Origin: Brevinema_A sp051649245
GTDB lineage: Bacteria > Spirochaetota > Brevinematia > Brevinematales > Brevinemataceae
Direction of reading: 5' to 3'
Length of the DNA: 64,000 nt
Assembly (NCBI GenBank): GCA_051649245.1
Contig: JBOFGS010000019.1
Location: 124,001-188,000 of the forward strand
The notes under the pieces are model-generated. The model was not told the DNA's origin, made no database searches, and was given only the letters and a program-made list of their open reading frames with translations. The translations under genes and the position numbers were made by a program. Positions 1 through 8,292 of the stretch are shown here, in pieces (the stretch's first letter is position 1; each line of letters begins with the position of its first letter).

Positions 1-773
1 ACCACTACCTCTGCTTCAGACCATTTTGCCAATTGGTGTTGAGTAACTGTTTTTCCAGCTCCAAAAGGTCCTGGAATAGCAGCTGTTCCACCTTTAACTA
101 ATGGAAAAAATGTATCTATCACACGTTGACCTGTGATCATTTGTGTGCGAGGAGGTAATTTTTTCTTAACAGGGCGTGGAATACGTACAGGCCAATAATG
201 TGATAATTTAACTTCAATATCTTGGTTTGATTTTTCATCGGTAATAAGACCGATCACCTCGGTCACATTAAATGATCCTGCGTGAAGAGATTTCAAAATT
301 CCTTTGACACCGTAAGGTACGAGGATTTTTGTTTGAATAAGATCTGTTTCTTGAACAGTACCGAGAACATCTCCTGCTTCAACTTCTTCACCAATTTTAG
401 CAGTTGCTACAAAGTCCCATTTTTTTGTATGATCTAATGCAGGAACATCGATCCCACGTGCAATAAAAATAGATTTGGATGCTTTTTCAATAGCTTCAAG
501 AGGGCGTTGAATCCCATCGAAAAAATTTCCGACAAGACCTGGTCCTAATTCTAATGATAATGGTTTACCAGTTGAAATAACAGGTTCACCAGGACCAACG
601 CCAGAAGTTTCTTCGTAAATTTGGATGTATGCATTATCACCATCAAGACGAATAATCTCTCCTATCAACTGTAAATCACCGACTTTCACCATATCGTACA
701 TTTTTACACCGGTCATACCACTTGCAACAACAAGAGGACCGGTAACTTTGATTATATGTCCTTGTTCTTTCAT
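1..773 (-). CDS. atpA: V-type ATP synthase subunit A, N-terminal part (runs off left edge)
   Basis: Catalytic nucleotide-binding subunit of the V1 head. The visible 257 residues begin MKEQGHIIKVTGPLVVASGM, the usual beta-barrel start of A subunits, continue through the long non-homologous insert, and end just past the P-loop GPFGAGKT, the form typical of A subunits (F-type beta subunits have GGAGVGKT). The start is ATG at 773, three bases after the stop of subunit F; GGGAGGAA lies inside the end of subunit F. Last visible gene of the operon; subunits B and D are expected beyond the edge. Nothing looks broken in the visible part. Confidence 0.96.
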   Translation of the reverse strand, partial: MKEQGHIIKVTGPLVVASGMTGVKMYDMVKVGDLQLIGEIIRLDGDNAYIQIYEETSGVGPGEPVISTGKPLSLELGPGLVGNFFDGIQRPLEAIEKASKSIFIARGIDVPALDHTKKWDFVATAKIGEEVEAGDVLGTVQETDLIQTKILVPYGVKGILKSLHAGSFNVTEVIGLITDEKSNQDIEVKLSHYWPVRIPRPVKKKLPPRTQMITGQRVIDTFFPLVKGGTAAIPGPFGAGKTVTQHQLAKWSEAEVV

Positions 774-776
774 TTA

Positions 777-1118
777 CTACATTCCTCCCTTTTGGGCAAA
801 AATATCAATGCCTATAGCACGAGTGACTTGAGCACCTAGACGCTTCAAGGCAATTCCGCCTTCACCTGTAGTTCCTGGAATTGGGGTAATTGCAACCCCT
901 CTATGTTGATCGTTTATTTTTGCAATAATATCAATAACAGGTTCTACCAATGTTTCTTCTACAAAAATAATCCCAAAAGTCCCTTGATCTGTGATTTTTC
1001 GTACGATATCTAGAAGTTGATCAGAAGTTTCAACCTCAAATGATTCGACACCAATAGATCGAAAAGGTAATACTGTATCAGCATTGCCGACAACAGCAAT
1101 TTTTTTATGATCCGACAT
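777..1118 (-). CDS. atpF: V-type ATP synthase subunit F (NtpG equivalent)
   Basis: Small central-stalk subunit, 113 residues, normal family length. It starts MSDHKKIAVVGNADTVLPFR and has the Rossmann-like fold pattern of the family, with GIIFVEETLV in the middle and a glycine-rich segment near residues 80-90. The ATG lies inside the end of subunit C (14-nt overlap), which suggests translational coupling. Position between C and A matches ntpG in E. hirae. Confidence 0.93.
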   Translation of the reverse strand: MSDHKKIAVVGNADTVLPFRSIGVESFEVETSDQLLDIVRKITDQGTFGIIFVEETLVEPVIDIIAKINDQHRGVAITPIPGTTGEGGIALKRLGAQVTRAIGIDIFAQKGGM

Positions 1119-2109
1119 GCCTTACTCTCTCTTTTATTTCTTGTACACTCATATTGTTAAGTTTACCAATGATAATAAGTTTGAGATTTTTAATTTCAAG
1201 AATTAATCTTCTCAGATTTTCTTCAATCACGGCAGGTCCCGAGATAATAAATGATAATTGATGAACTTGTTGAATCAAGAATTCATCGATTTGTTTTTCT
1301 AACAATGTACAAGATTTTGTCTCAGACCAATATTGGATACCTTCACCTAAGTATTCTCCATATGGGGTATTCATCACTAAAGAAGCGATATCATCTAGAG
1401 AAATATTAGCTTGATCACCAAAAAAATCAGCAGAGATATACCCACCATGAACAATAATTTCTTCGATTTGTTGTCTATCTAAATCCATTTTAAAAGCACG
1501 GAAAAAGTTTTTGATATTTTCACAATCAATCTCTTTTTTATAAAGATCAAGAATGATCTTATATTCATCGGGATTTTTTGCACAAGCATCTTCAAGCAAC
1601 TTCAACCGGTAACTATAATAAGCATTATCAATCATAAAATCCGCACTACGCAGAGTAAATTGATTGTTTTGTTCCAGTTCAACAAGTACTGTTGCAACAA
1701 ATTTTGGAAGCATATTATATAAGCCTTGTTCTACAATTGAATGCATATATTCCGGAGCAATAGTTCCTTCTTCAGACAATTGTTCCCATACGACCATCTT
1801 GTTAGCTTTATGTGCTTTATAACAAATTTTAAGATTATTCAAGTCTGTTTTTAATCGATACAGATTAATAATAGTTAAATCCGGAATCAAATTTTTTATT
1901 TCATTCAATTTTTGATTATAATACTGATCAAAAATGGTTGAAAACTCTTTTAATGAATGATTTTGAAATAATTCTGCATATTTCGTATCTTCTAATGCTT
2001 TTGACAATGTATCAGCATCAGAACATTCTGCTAAAGAGAAAATTTGATTTTCTGTGAGGGTATGAACACCTTCTGCTCGAAGAAGTCCACTAAGGTATCC
2101 CCAGCTCAT
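1105..2109 (-). CDS. atpC: V-type ATP synthase subunit C (d-type)
   Basis: Subunit linking the central stalk to the membrane rotor; 334 residues, normal for the C/d family. The sequence is mostly alpha-helical and opens MSWGYLSGLLRAEG, with the family-like pattern LKICYKAHKANK near residue 95 and YSYRLKLLEDA near 165. It starts 3 nt after the subunit E stop and its last codons overlap the start of subunit F. No signal peptide is seen, as expected for a cytoplasmic subunit. Confidence 0.9.
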   Translation of the reverse strand: MSWGYLSGLLRAEGVHTLTENQIFSLAECSDADTLSKALEDTKYAELFQNHSLKEFSTIFDQYYNQKLNEIKNLIPDLTIINLYRLKTDLNNLKICYKAHKANKMVVWEQLSEEGTIAPEYMHSIVEQGLYNMLPKFVATVLVELEQNNQFTLRSADFMIDNAYYSYRLKLLEDACAKNPDEYKIILDLYKKEIDCENIKNFFRAFKMDLDRQQIEEIIVHGGYISADFFGDQANISLDDIASLVMNTPYGEYLGEGIQYWSETKSCTLLEKQIDEFLIQQVHQLSFIISGPAVIEENLRRLILEIKNLKLIIIGKLNNMSVQEIKERVRHVGS

Positions 2110-2112
2110 AAG

Positions 2113-2688
2113 CTACCCCCTAAAAAGTATATCAGCAATATCTTTTTCTGTATCACTACGTAGTAAATCCAATAAGGTATCAAAAGTAATATTAACAGAA
2201 GAATGACCATCTTGAAGACGAACCCCACCAACAAAATGACCGGCTTCTTTTGCAAAAGATAAGTGACCACCACAAGCTTGATTCACTTCTGCAAGCCATT
2301 GATCATTAAGAAGTTTTTCATCTTTTCCTAAGATAATAATTTCCTGTTTTGAAGTAACAGCACGAAGAACCAAAGATTTCATAAGATTTGGATATTCTGA
2401 TGATTCACAAAATTCTTTTTTCGCTTGATCAAAGACATGGTTTATTTTAGCACGTTTATGTGCTAAAATTTTATTTGCCAGTGTGCTTCGTGCATCAATA
2501 ATCAGTCCACGTTCGATATTTTCAGCTAAACTTTGTGCTTTTTTTGCTTGCTCTTCTTTATATTCTTTTACGAGATTTTGTCCCTCTTCAAGAATTTTTT
2601 CTGCTTGTTTTTCTGCTTCTGCAAGAAGCTTTTCTTTTTCAGCTTCTGCATCTGCGACAATCTTTTTCTGGATATCTTCCAAAGCCAT
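2113..2688 (-). CDS. atpE: V-type ATP synthase subunit E
   Basis: Peripheral-stalk subunit, 191 residues. Residues 1-75 form a charged, Ala/Glu/Lys-rich coiled coil; the C-terminal half is the globular domain that contacts the A3B3 head, ending around LDLLRSDTEKDIADILF. It pairs with the small G/H-type subunit at the head of the operon. It lies 39 nt downstream of the rotor subunit K, with AGGAGC before the ATG. Confidence 0.92.
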   Translation of the reverse strand: MALEDIQKKIVADAEAEKEKLLAEAEKQAEKILEEGQNLVKEYKEEQAKKAQSLAENIERGLIIDARSTLANKILAHKRAKINHVFDQAKKEFCESSEYPNLMKSLVLRAVTSKQEIIILGKDEKLLNDQWLAEVNQACGGHLSFAKEAGHFVGGVRLQDGHSSVNITFDTLLDLLRSDTEKDIADILFRG

Positions 2689-2727
2689 TATACAGCTCCT
2701 TGCAGTTCTAATTTTCTTGGAATTAAT

Positions 2728-3291
2728 TTATTGACCAAGATTCATAAGAAGAATGGATGCAAGAAGTCCAAAAACAGCAAATGTTTCTACCATCGCAGGA
2801 AGAATAATTGCTTGACCCATTTGTTTAGGACGACGTGCAATTAATTGCATACCGGCAGCAGATACTTTACCTTGCCATACACCTGAAATAAATCCACAAA
2901 TACCAACAGGTAACGATGCAAAAAATAATTGAAATCCTCTTGTTAAGTCGATATCGGTCACACCTAAAACCATAAATGCATATAAAAGACCATAGATCCC
3001 TTGTGTCATTGGGAGGGCTTGTAAGACAAGAACACTACCGAATTTTTTTGAGTCTTCTGTTAACACAGCATTACCAACTTCCCCCGCAAGACCGACACCA
3101 ATACTGGAACCATATCCACCACCAAATGTAGCAAAAGCTGCTCCTAATACCGCAAATACCAATCCCCAATTAACAGTTGACCAAACACTTGGTATATTTG
3201 TTGTGATAGCCATTGCTGATGTTGCATCTTGTGCAAATGTTGAAGCACCAAAAAATAAGGAAATAAGTGAAAGAGTAGTAATTCTCTTCAT
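2728..3291 (-). CDS. atpK: V-type ATP synthase subunit K, sodium-type rotor proteolipid with signal peptide
   Basis: Rotor-ring proteolipid, four transmembrane helices as two hairpins. I start it at ATG 3291, behind GGAGGT, not at the longer in-frame start at 3345. The 187 residues begin with a signal-peptide-like stretch ending TFAQDATS, so the protein is about 30 residues longer than E. hirae NtpK (156). The second helix has LPMTQG (T96, Q97), the third WQGK (Q140) and the fourth MVETFA (E169). These match Thr64, Gln65, Gln110 and Glu139, the side-chain sodium ligands of E. hirae NtpK. Sodium coupling is therefore inferred. A 350-nt gap upstream separates it from subunit I. Confidence 0.94.
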   Translation of the reverse strand: MKRITTLSLISLFFGASTFAQDATSAMAITTNIPSVWSTVNWGLVFAVLGAAFATFGGGYGSSIGVGLAGEVGNAVLTEDSKKFGSVLVLQALPMTQGIYGLLYAFMVLGVTDIDLTRGFQLFFASLPVGICGFISGVWQGKVSAAGMQLIARRPKQMGQAIILPAMVETFAVFGLLASILLMNLGQ

Positions 3292-3391
3292 TGTAAAACC
3301 TCCGATTGCCTTATGAATAATGAAATACTCTATAAGGTCAAACAACTTAATGTTTGATATAAAATGTTATTTTAATATTTTTCACAAATGA

Positions 3392-3429
3392 TTGATGATT
3401 TCTAAGTTAATAAAGATAGAAATCATCAA
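3392..3429 (-). other. 13-bp perfect hairpin between subunits I and K
   Basis: Arms 3392-3404 and 3417-3429 (TTGATGATTTCTA and its complement) flank a 12-nt loop. No T-run follows on the minus strand, so it is a poor intrinsic terminator; an mRNA processing or stabilising structure ahead of the highly expressed rotor gene is the likelier role. The stop codon of the 54-codon ORF lies in one arm. Confidence 0.6.
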
Positions 3430-3590
3430 CGTACAAAACTATAATCCCATAAGCCATATACTTTTGTTATATATTGTGAGGAAATTTTAAGATCTGTAAA
3501 TTCTCTATTTTTGTAGCAACGAGAACAACAGATATCATTTTTGAAACTATCTTGTTTCGTCCTACAAATCTCTTTGTTTTTAAAAGACAT
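3426..3590 (-). CDS. putative small Cys-rich protein (54 aa)
   Basis: An ATG-started ORF of 54 codons in the same direction as the operon, in a gap that is otherwise unexplained. The product starts MSFKNKEICRTKQ and has a CCxxC cluster (DICCSRC) at about residues 19-24 plus one more Cys near residue 9, which could bind metal. No Shine-Dalgarno site is obvious, and an in-frame stop lies directly upstream of the ATG. I do not recognise a family. It may be a chance ORF or a decayed gene. Confidence 0.3.
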   Translation of the reverse strand: MSFKNKEICRTKQDSFKNDICCSRCYKNREFTDLKISSQYITKVYGLWDYSFVR

Positions 3591-3641
3591 CTATCATGTT
3601 GATAAAATTTTTCTATTGATCAATCCTTATACCAATACTCA

Positions 3642-5687
3642 CTATCTTACTGTATAATGTGTGCCTTTACATTGAAGAGGTTGGTATTCTTTGCCACCTC
3701 CTTCCATAAATTGTCCAAAAAATTCGACAAATTGTAAACGAAGTGCATGGACAAAAGCACCAAATCCACCAAGCACCAAATTAAATAGATGTAAAAATAT
3801 CAACAATATAATTCCAAAAATACCTAAAATAGGAGTAATATCAGAAAGCGATTCAATAATTCCCATAACAAGTTTATTGAAAACGTTAGCAATAATACCG
3901 GAAGACAAACCCAAAGCAAGCAAACGAGCATAGGATAATAAATTACTCAAAAATCCTGATATTCCGTATAATTCCCATGCTCCCGATAAAGGCCCTAATA
4001 ATCCTGCAACAATACTTTTTTGGAAACCTTTTCTCATAGAATTTACAATAACAAGACCAGCACCTATTTTCATAAGCATGAACATATTACCTACCATTTC
4101 TGGTGATAATAATGTCAGACCTGCAAGACCTGCAATCCAATCAAAGACAGCCCATCCAAAAAAACCTGTCAACAATATTAACCAAGGAATATTATCAAAG
4201 CATGCTTCTACTTTGTTTCCTCTAAGAGCAACAATAAATTTAAGAAATTGACCATACCATAACTGCAACCCACCTAATAGTAGAGAAACAAACAACACAA
4301 ATAACGGCTTATCAAAAAAAGAAGAACCATCAGCAAATTTAAAGCTAAGATTCGTTAAAAAAGGAATGGGAATATATGTAGTAAAAAGATCGCCTGCATA
4401 AGAAGATAATAAAACACCTGCAACAACAGCAGAGATTCCACTCCATGTTAATAATGCATATAAGTTTGACAGGCTTTCATTGGATCTATTTTTGAACATC
4501 ATGAAAGAAGAAAACAATGCCAGTAAACCGCCATACAAAGCATCACCTAAACAAATACCATAATAGATAAAATAAAATATAGATAAATGTGGTGTCGGAT
4601 CAACAGTAGCACCATATTTTGGCGTTCCATACATATTTGTGAGAGTGGCGAATGGTTTAGTTAGGTTATTATTTTTAAGATAAACAGGAACACGATCATA
4701 CTCTTCTTTCGTTGGATTTTCAACTGTTACATCAATAGTTTTTTCATAAGCAGATAATATTGCCAATACTTTTGGAAGTAGATGTTCTGGAATCCAAAGT
4801 CTGAAGAAATAAATCATTTCAGACACAAGACCTTTTGAAGCTGATTTTTTCTGTTGAATTTCCATTTCCAAGATATCATGCAAAAGTGCTAAATCATGGA
4901 TTTTATCAGCATATGATTTCCACTCTTCCAAACAGGACTGATATATTTTGATAGTATCATGGAGTTCTTGACTTAGGTTATTTAAGATCGTTTGGGTATC
5001 ACCATGACGTCTTGTGATCTGATGTATATGAAAAGGATGATTCTTGATAATATTTGCTATCTTCTCCCAAAGATCTTTAGAAGCAACAATATAACAATAG
5101 ACTTCTTTATCTTCAATACGTGATATTAAAACATCTGAATAGATTGTCTCTAAAGTGATTTCTTGCTTAAAACTTTCAAAAGATGCTTCAGAAATTTGTC
5201 CAGCAATTCCAACAATATACTCATCTTTATAATGAATAGGATCAAAATTTTCAATAGTATGAGCCCATTTCTTAACATCAGAAAGCTCTTGTTCTAGAAT
5301 ACCTTTTCTGATATTACTTTCTTTTGTTGTGTGGTCAAGTTCTTTTAGTGTTTCAACAAGACTTGGTATATCATAAGATAAGTGAAGTGATTTGATTTTT
5401 TCAATAGATGTCACCTCAAAAGATGGGGGGATTTTTTTGAAAAATTCTTGAATTCTTAAAATAGCATTAGCAATTTCTTTACGTTGTTCTTCTAATACGG
5501 CAGATTCATCGGTAATTACATTGAGATCGGATGCCCAAAGATCGGTAGGAGTATGATCTTCTTCGACATCTTGGGTATCTAAGGTATCAATATGTGCAAC
5601 ACCAACTAACTGAAGTTCATCAAGAACAGCTTCTTTAACTCCAGCAGAAATAGCAAGAGTTATCTTTTTCATGTTAATGATTGCCAT
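3642..5687 (-). CDS. atpI: V-type ATP synthase subunit I (a-subunit)
   Basis: Membrane stator subunit forming the ion half-channels with the K ring; 681 residues, normal length. The N-terminal half (about 1-350) is cytoplasmic and partly coiled coil; the C-terminal half has seven or eight hydrophobic segments, with LSYARLLALGLSSGIIANVFN near 580-600 and FVHALRLQFVEFFGQF near 650. These are the conserved family regions; the Arg of YARLLALG is the expected channel arginine. I keep the start at 5687 because AAGGTG lies 4-5 nt upstream; an ATG at 5672 is possible. It overlaps the preceding small subunit by 14 nt. Confidence 0.94.
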   Translation of the reverse strand: MAIINMKKITLAISAGVKEAVLDELQLVGVAHIDTLDTQDVEEDHTPTDLWASDLNVITDESAVLEEQRKEIANAILRIQEFFKKIPPSFEVTSIEKIKSLHLSYDIPSLVETLKELDHTTKESNIRKGILEQELSDVKKWAHTIENFDPIHYKDEYIVGIAGQISEASFESFKQEITLETIYSDVLISRIEDKEVYCYIVASKDLWEKIANIIKNHPFHIHQITRRHGDTQTILNNLSQELHDTIKIYQSCLEEWKSYADKIHDLALLHDILEMEIQQKKSASKGLVSEMIYFFRLWIPEHLLPKVLAILSAYEKTIDVTVENPTKEEYDRVPVYLKNNNLTKPFATLTNMYGTPKYGATVDPTPHLSIFYFIYYGICLGDALYGGLLALFSSFMMFKNRSNESLSNLYALLTWSGISAVVAGVLLSSYAGDLFTTYIPIPFLTNLSFKFADGSSFFDKPLFVLFVSLLLGGLQLWYGQFLKFIVALRGNKVEACFDNIPWLILLTGFFGWAVFDWIAGLAGLTLLSPEMVGNMFMLMKIGAGLVIVNSMRKGFQKSIVAGLLGPLSGAWELYGISGFLSNLLSYARLLALGLSSGIIANVFNKLVMGIIESLSDITPILGIFGIILLIFLHLFNLVLGGFGAFVHALRLQFVEFFGQFMEGGGKEYQPLQCKGTHYTVR

Positions 5688-6000
5688 ACATCACCTTCAT
5701 TTTTTGATGAATGTAAGATACAGCTTCTTTTTCAGAAGATTGAGCTGATTGATCCATTTTTTTTAATTCAGCATCAAGAGCAGACAAGATTTGTTGTGCT
5801 TGCTCCTGACCTTTAGTACGATATTGATCCAGAAGTTTGTTTTCGAAATGTCTTGCTTCTGTTTTCGCATCTTCTTGGATTTGTATAACACTCATATTAG
5901 CCTTACGGATAATTTGTTGTGTTTCTTCTTCAACAGAACTAAGCAAATCTTTCGCAATTTTTTCAGATTGACGAATAATTTGGAGTTTTTGAGTGTTCAT
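5674..6000 (-). CDS. V-type ATP synthase small peripheral-stalk subunit (G/H type, NtpF equivalent)
   Basis: 108 residues, nearly all predicted coiled coil: repeated Glu/Lys/Gln-rich heptads from LQIIRQSEKIAKDLL to the C terminus. Its place as first gene of the operon and its length match NtpF of E. hirae and subunit H/G of archaeal A-ATPases, the partner of subunit E in the peripheral stalk. Sequence identity in this family is low, so the call rests on context plus coiled coil. AAAGGAGGAG precedes the ATG. Confidence 0.8.
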   Translation of the reverse strand: MNTQKLQIIRQSEKIAKDLLSSVEEETQQIIRKANMSVIQIQEDAKTEARHFENKLLDQYRTKGQEQAQQILSALDAELKKMDQSAQSSEKEAVSYIHQKMKVMYGNH

Positions 6001-6033
6001 AAAAATCTCCTCCTTTACATAAATATATATATA

Positions 6034-6057
6034 ATTATTTCTTTATAAAGAAATAAT
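6034..6057. other. 24-nt perfect palindrome in the V-ATPase operon leader
   Basis: Arms ATTATTTCTTTA and TAAAGAAATAAT meet without a spacer, between the inferred transcription start (near 6077) and the ribosome binding site. It could be an operator or a 5' mRNA hairpin. Confidence 0.45.
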
Positions 6058-6083
6058 ATAAAATAGAAGATCAATACATTAAG

Positions 6084-6112
6084 ATTATAATGCTTTTTAA
6101 CAATTTTTGCAA
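6084..6112 (-). promoter_or_regulatory. promoter of the V-ATPase operon
   Basis: On the minus strand TTGCAA (6107-6112), 17-nt spacer, TATAAT (6084-6089). This gives a leader of about 77 nt before the first operon gene. Confidence 0.75.
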
Positions 6113-6167
6113 CCTAAAGTAAGGTATAATCTTTAAAAGATTTCAAGATTGATTGAAATGAAAAGAC

Positions 6168-6196
6168 TTGATTTTATCAACATAATAAGTTATGAT
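6168..6196 (+). promoter_or_regulatory. promoter of the 6241 barrel gene
   Basis: TTGATT (6168-6173), 17-nt spacer, TATGAT (6191-6196), ending about 45 nt before the ATG. It is divergent from the V-ATPase promoter. Confidence 0.65.
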
Positions 6197-6240
6197 ATGT
6201 TTTTATATGTCAATAAAATAGCAATACAATGAGGATTTTG

Positions 6241-6783
6241 ATGAAAAAAACAATAATCTTAATGTTATTATTTTTTCCTATGTACATACATGGATTTACA
6301 GGTGCATACATAGGATGGGAACCTTTTTCCAGCACAGCACTACCCACAGGTTCAAAAGCAAATAATGTTGTATTTGGAATTGTTGGTAATTCCCCTACAA
6401 GAGTGTATTTTTCTTACAATGTTCTTGGTAATGTTGTTTATACCACAGCACCTTTTGGGCATCTTGGATGGGGATTAGATCTAGGAGCCGGTATCGGATA
6501 TCGTTTCTTAAATGCTGCTCATAAAAAATCAGGATGGGATGTTGGGATGGATCTATTTGCTTATTTTGCTCCATACTTTCTGAATAGTGAAACTGGTTAT
6601 ACGGAGACAGCTCTCTATTATGGAGTGGGGCTTGGGTTAAATAGTGTATATAAGATCAATCCTCATGTAGGCGTTGGTTTTAGAGCAGGAATGAAATTCA
6701 ATGCCGGAAGTCTTTATCTTTCATCAAAACAACCAAGCACTCAAGGTCTCTTATTTTTTATCGGAGCATTATTAACATTCTAA
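6241..6783 (+). CDS. small exported beta-barrel-like protein (180 aa)
   Basis: Start taken at ATG 6241, behind GAGG; an ATG 12 nt earlier has no such site. Residues 1-20 (MKKTIILMLLFFPMYIHG) are a signal peptide. The rest is rich in Gly and aromatic residues with alternating hydrophobic strands (GWGLDLGAGIGYRF, VGVGFRAGMKFNAG) and no long hydrophobic helix, which suggests an outer-membrane barrel of about eight strands. It resembles in size and composition the protein at 14948-15472. No specific family recognised. Confidence 0.7.
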   Translation: MKKTIILMLLFFPMYIHGFTGAYIGWEPFSSTALPTGSKANNVVFGIVGNSPTRVYFSYNVLGNVVYTTAPFGHLGWGLDLGAGIGYRFLNAAHKKSGWDVGMDLFAYFAPYFLNSETGYTETALYYGVGLGLNSVYKINPHVGVGFRAGMKFNAGSLYLSSKQPSTQGLLFFIGALLTF

Positions 6784-6812
6784 ATAAAGATAATAATATT
6801 TTTTTATTTATC

Positions 6813-6850
6813 CAATAAAAAACACACCTTTTCAGGTGTGTTTTTTATTA
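6813..6850. terminator. bidirectional intrinsic terminator
   Basis: AAAACACACCT / AGGTGTGTTTT stem with a 4-nt TTTC loop, A-tract on one side and T-tract on the other. It serves the plus-strand barrel gene and the minus-strand LysM lipoprotein gene, which converge here. Confidence 0.9.
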
Positions 6851-6858
6851 TTATGTTA

Positions 6859-8253
6859 CTATTTAATTGGTGCAGGTGGGATTCTAAATTCTTGTTGTGG
6901 ATAAATGAGATCAGGATCTTTAATTTTTAGCTTATTAGCTCTCCAAATATTTGGCCATAACCAATATCTTCGACTTTTATAAGTTGCACCAGAAATATCC
7001 CACAAAGTATCTCCCTTAATGACAGTATGAATTTTTAAGGTTTGACCTGCTAAGAATAATTCAGACAAACGAAGTCCTTCTCTAGCAAGATCTGCGGCAT
7101 TAAGATAATTACCTGCATTATATTCTTTTTGTGCTGTTTGATGAATTCTTTCAATTAATTCAAGTGAGATTACATTATAATCATCTTCATAATTTACCTG
7201 CTCGTCCATCATATTTGTGGATGGAGAAAATTCTGTAAAATTATCTGATGGTAAATCAATATCTTCTTCTATTTCATCTTCATAATAAATATCTTCTGTC
7301 ATATCTTGAGCACGGAACAATTGTTGTGCATGATCCAAGGATAAACTCATGTTTTGAGACGATGATTGAGATTCCAAAGGTACTAAAGGTGTTAATTTTT
7401 TGATTGGTTCTTCAAAATAGATATCATTTGTATAGTTATTATCTTTAATATAAGTAATCGTTTCACCCAATCGACGGATTAAGTCATATGCTTGAAGTTG
7501 AATATTATCGTCTTCTGTATTTACAGATACTGAGATAACAGCATCATTAGGATAACGTTCAATAATATCTTCTAATTTTTTAATGGCTGAATCAGAATAA
7601 CGAATACTTTCTTGATAATTTTTCACTTGGTAGGCAGAAGCTGCTTTTTCAATTTCAGCAGAAGCATCATCAATAATTTTTTGAGTTTGAGTTAAATCAG
7701 TACTTTTTTTAGCACGATCGAGCAACTCTCTTGCTCTATTTAGATTAGCTAACGCTAATGCTTCTTGTCCACCTAAGATATTTTCAAGTGCAGCAATACC
7801 TTTTGAAGCATGTTCGTAAGCTTTATCATAATCCAAACCAGCATAAGCCGCTTCAGCATTAATTAAATCTTGCGTTGCCTGATTCATAACATCAGGATGG
7901 CTTTTCAGTAAACCAGCAGATTTCCCTTGTTCCAATAGTTGTTTTAATTTAGCAATTGCTGTAGTTGCTTTATTCTGACGTGCAATTTGAATAGCTTTAT
8001 TTGCCGCATCAACAACTTCAACAGCTTTTTTATCAGCAACTTTCATGTTACCTTTATTTAATTCTTCGTTCATTTGTTGGTATAAATTAGCCGCAATCCC
8101 ATATTCAACAGGTGCATAAACATCTGCCTGAGCAATTCTTGCTCTTTCCATTGCCTCTGTAGCTAAATCTGTTGATTTAATGTTTTTTTGCTTACATCCA
8201 ACAAATAATATACAAAAAAACAATATTAATGATGACCTAATTTTTTTATTCAT
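6859..8253 (-). CDS. LysM-domain lipoprotein
   Basis: 464 residues from ATG 8253 (GAGG 7 nt upstream; the longer frame needs a TTG). The lipobox LFVGC gives lipidation at Cys20. Residues 25-235 are helical repeats rich in Ala, Glu and Lys, with segments like YDKAYEHASKGIAALE that look TPR-like. A disordered acidic linker follows. The C-terminal LysM begins HTVIKGDTLWDISG and ends DLIYPQQEFRIP, in the long form with YWLWPNIWRANK. It probably links the envelope to peptidoglycan. The stretch LATEAMERARIAQ near residue 30 is shared with the next gene upstream. Downstream partner of 8293-8619, 39 nt apart. Confidence 0.85.
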   Translation of the reverse strand: MNKKIRSSLILFFCILFVGCKQKNIKSTDLATEAMERARIAQADVYAPVEYGIAANLYQQMNEELNKGNMKVADKKAVEVVDAANKAIQIARQNKATTAIAKLKQLLEQGKSAGLLKSHPDVMNQATQDLINAEAAYAGLDYDKAYEHASKGIAALENILGGQEALALANLNRARELLDRAKKSTDLTQTQKIIDDASAEIEKAASAYQVKNYQESIRYSDSAIKKLEDIIERYPNDAVISVSVNTEDDNIQLQAYDLIRRLGETITYIKDNNYTNDIYFEEPIKKLTPLVPLESQSSSQNMSLSLDHAQQLFRAQDMTEDIYYEDEIEEDIDLPSDNFTEFSPSTNMMDEQVNYEDDYNVISLELIERIHQTAQKEYNAGNYLNAADLAREGLRLSELFLAGQTLKIHTVIKGDTLWDISGATYKSRRYWLWPNIWRANKLKIKDPDLIYPQQEFRIPPAPIK

Positions 8254-8292
8254 TTGAAACCTCAACCGCGAATGTCTATCTTCACAAGATAT

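Larger units (their letters stand above)
3292..3641. other. 350-nt gap inside the V-ATPase operon
   Basis: All other junctions in this operon are 39 nt or less. The gap holds a 54-codon ORF on the minus strand (3426-3590), a 13-bp perfect hairpin (3392-3429) and about 100 nt of AT-rich leader before subunit K. The leader could carry a weak internal promoter (TTGTGA, 18 nt, TTTATA on the minus strand), but I would not insist on it. No tRNA-like fold is seen. Confidence 0.6.

Noticed and set aside
2483..2844. Two Phe/Cys/Ser-rich plus-strand ORFs opposite atpE and atpK
   Set aside because: Antisense shadows of the Glu/Lys/Ala-rich coiled coil of subunit E; composition follows from the real gene.
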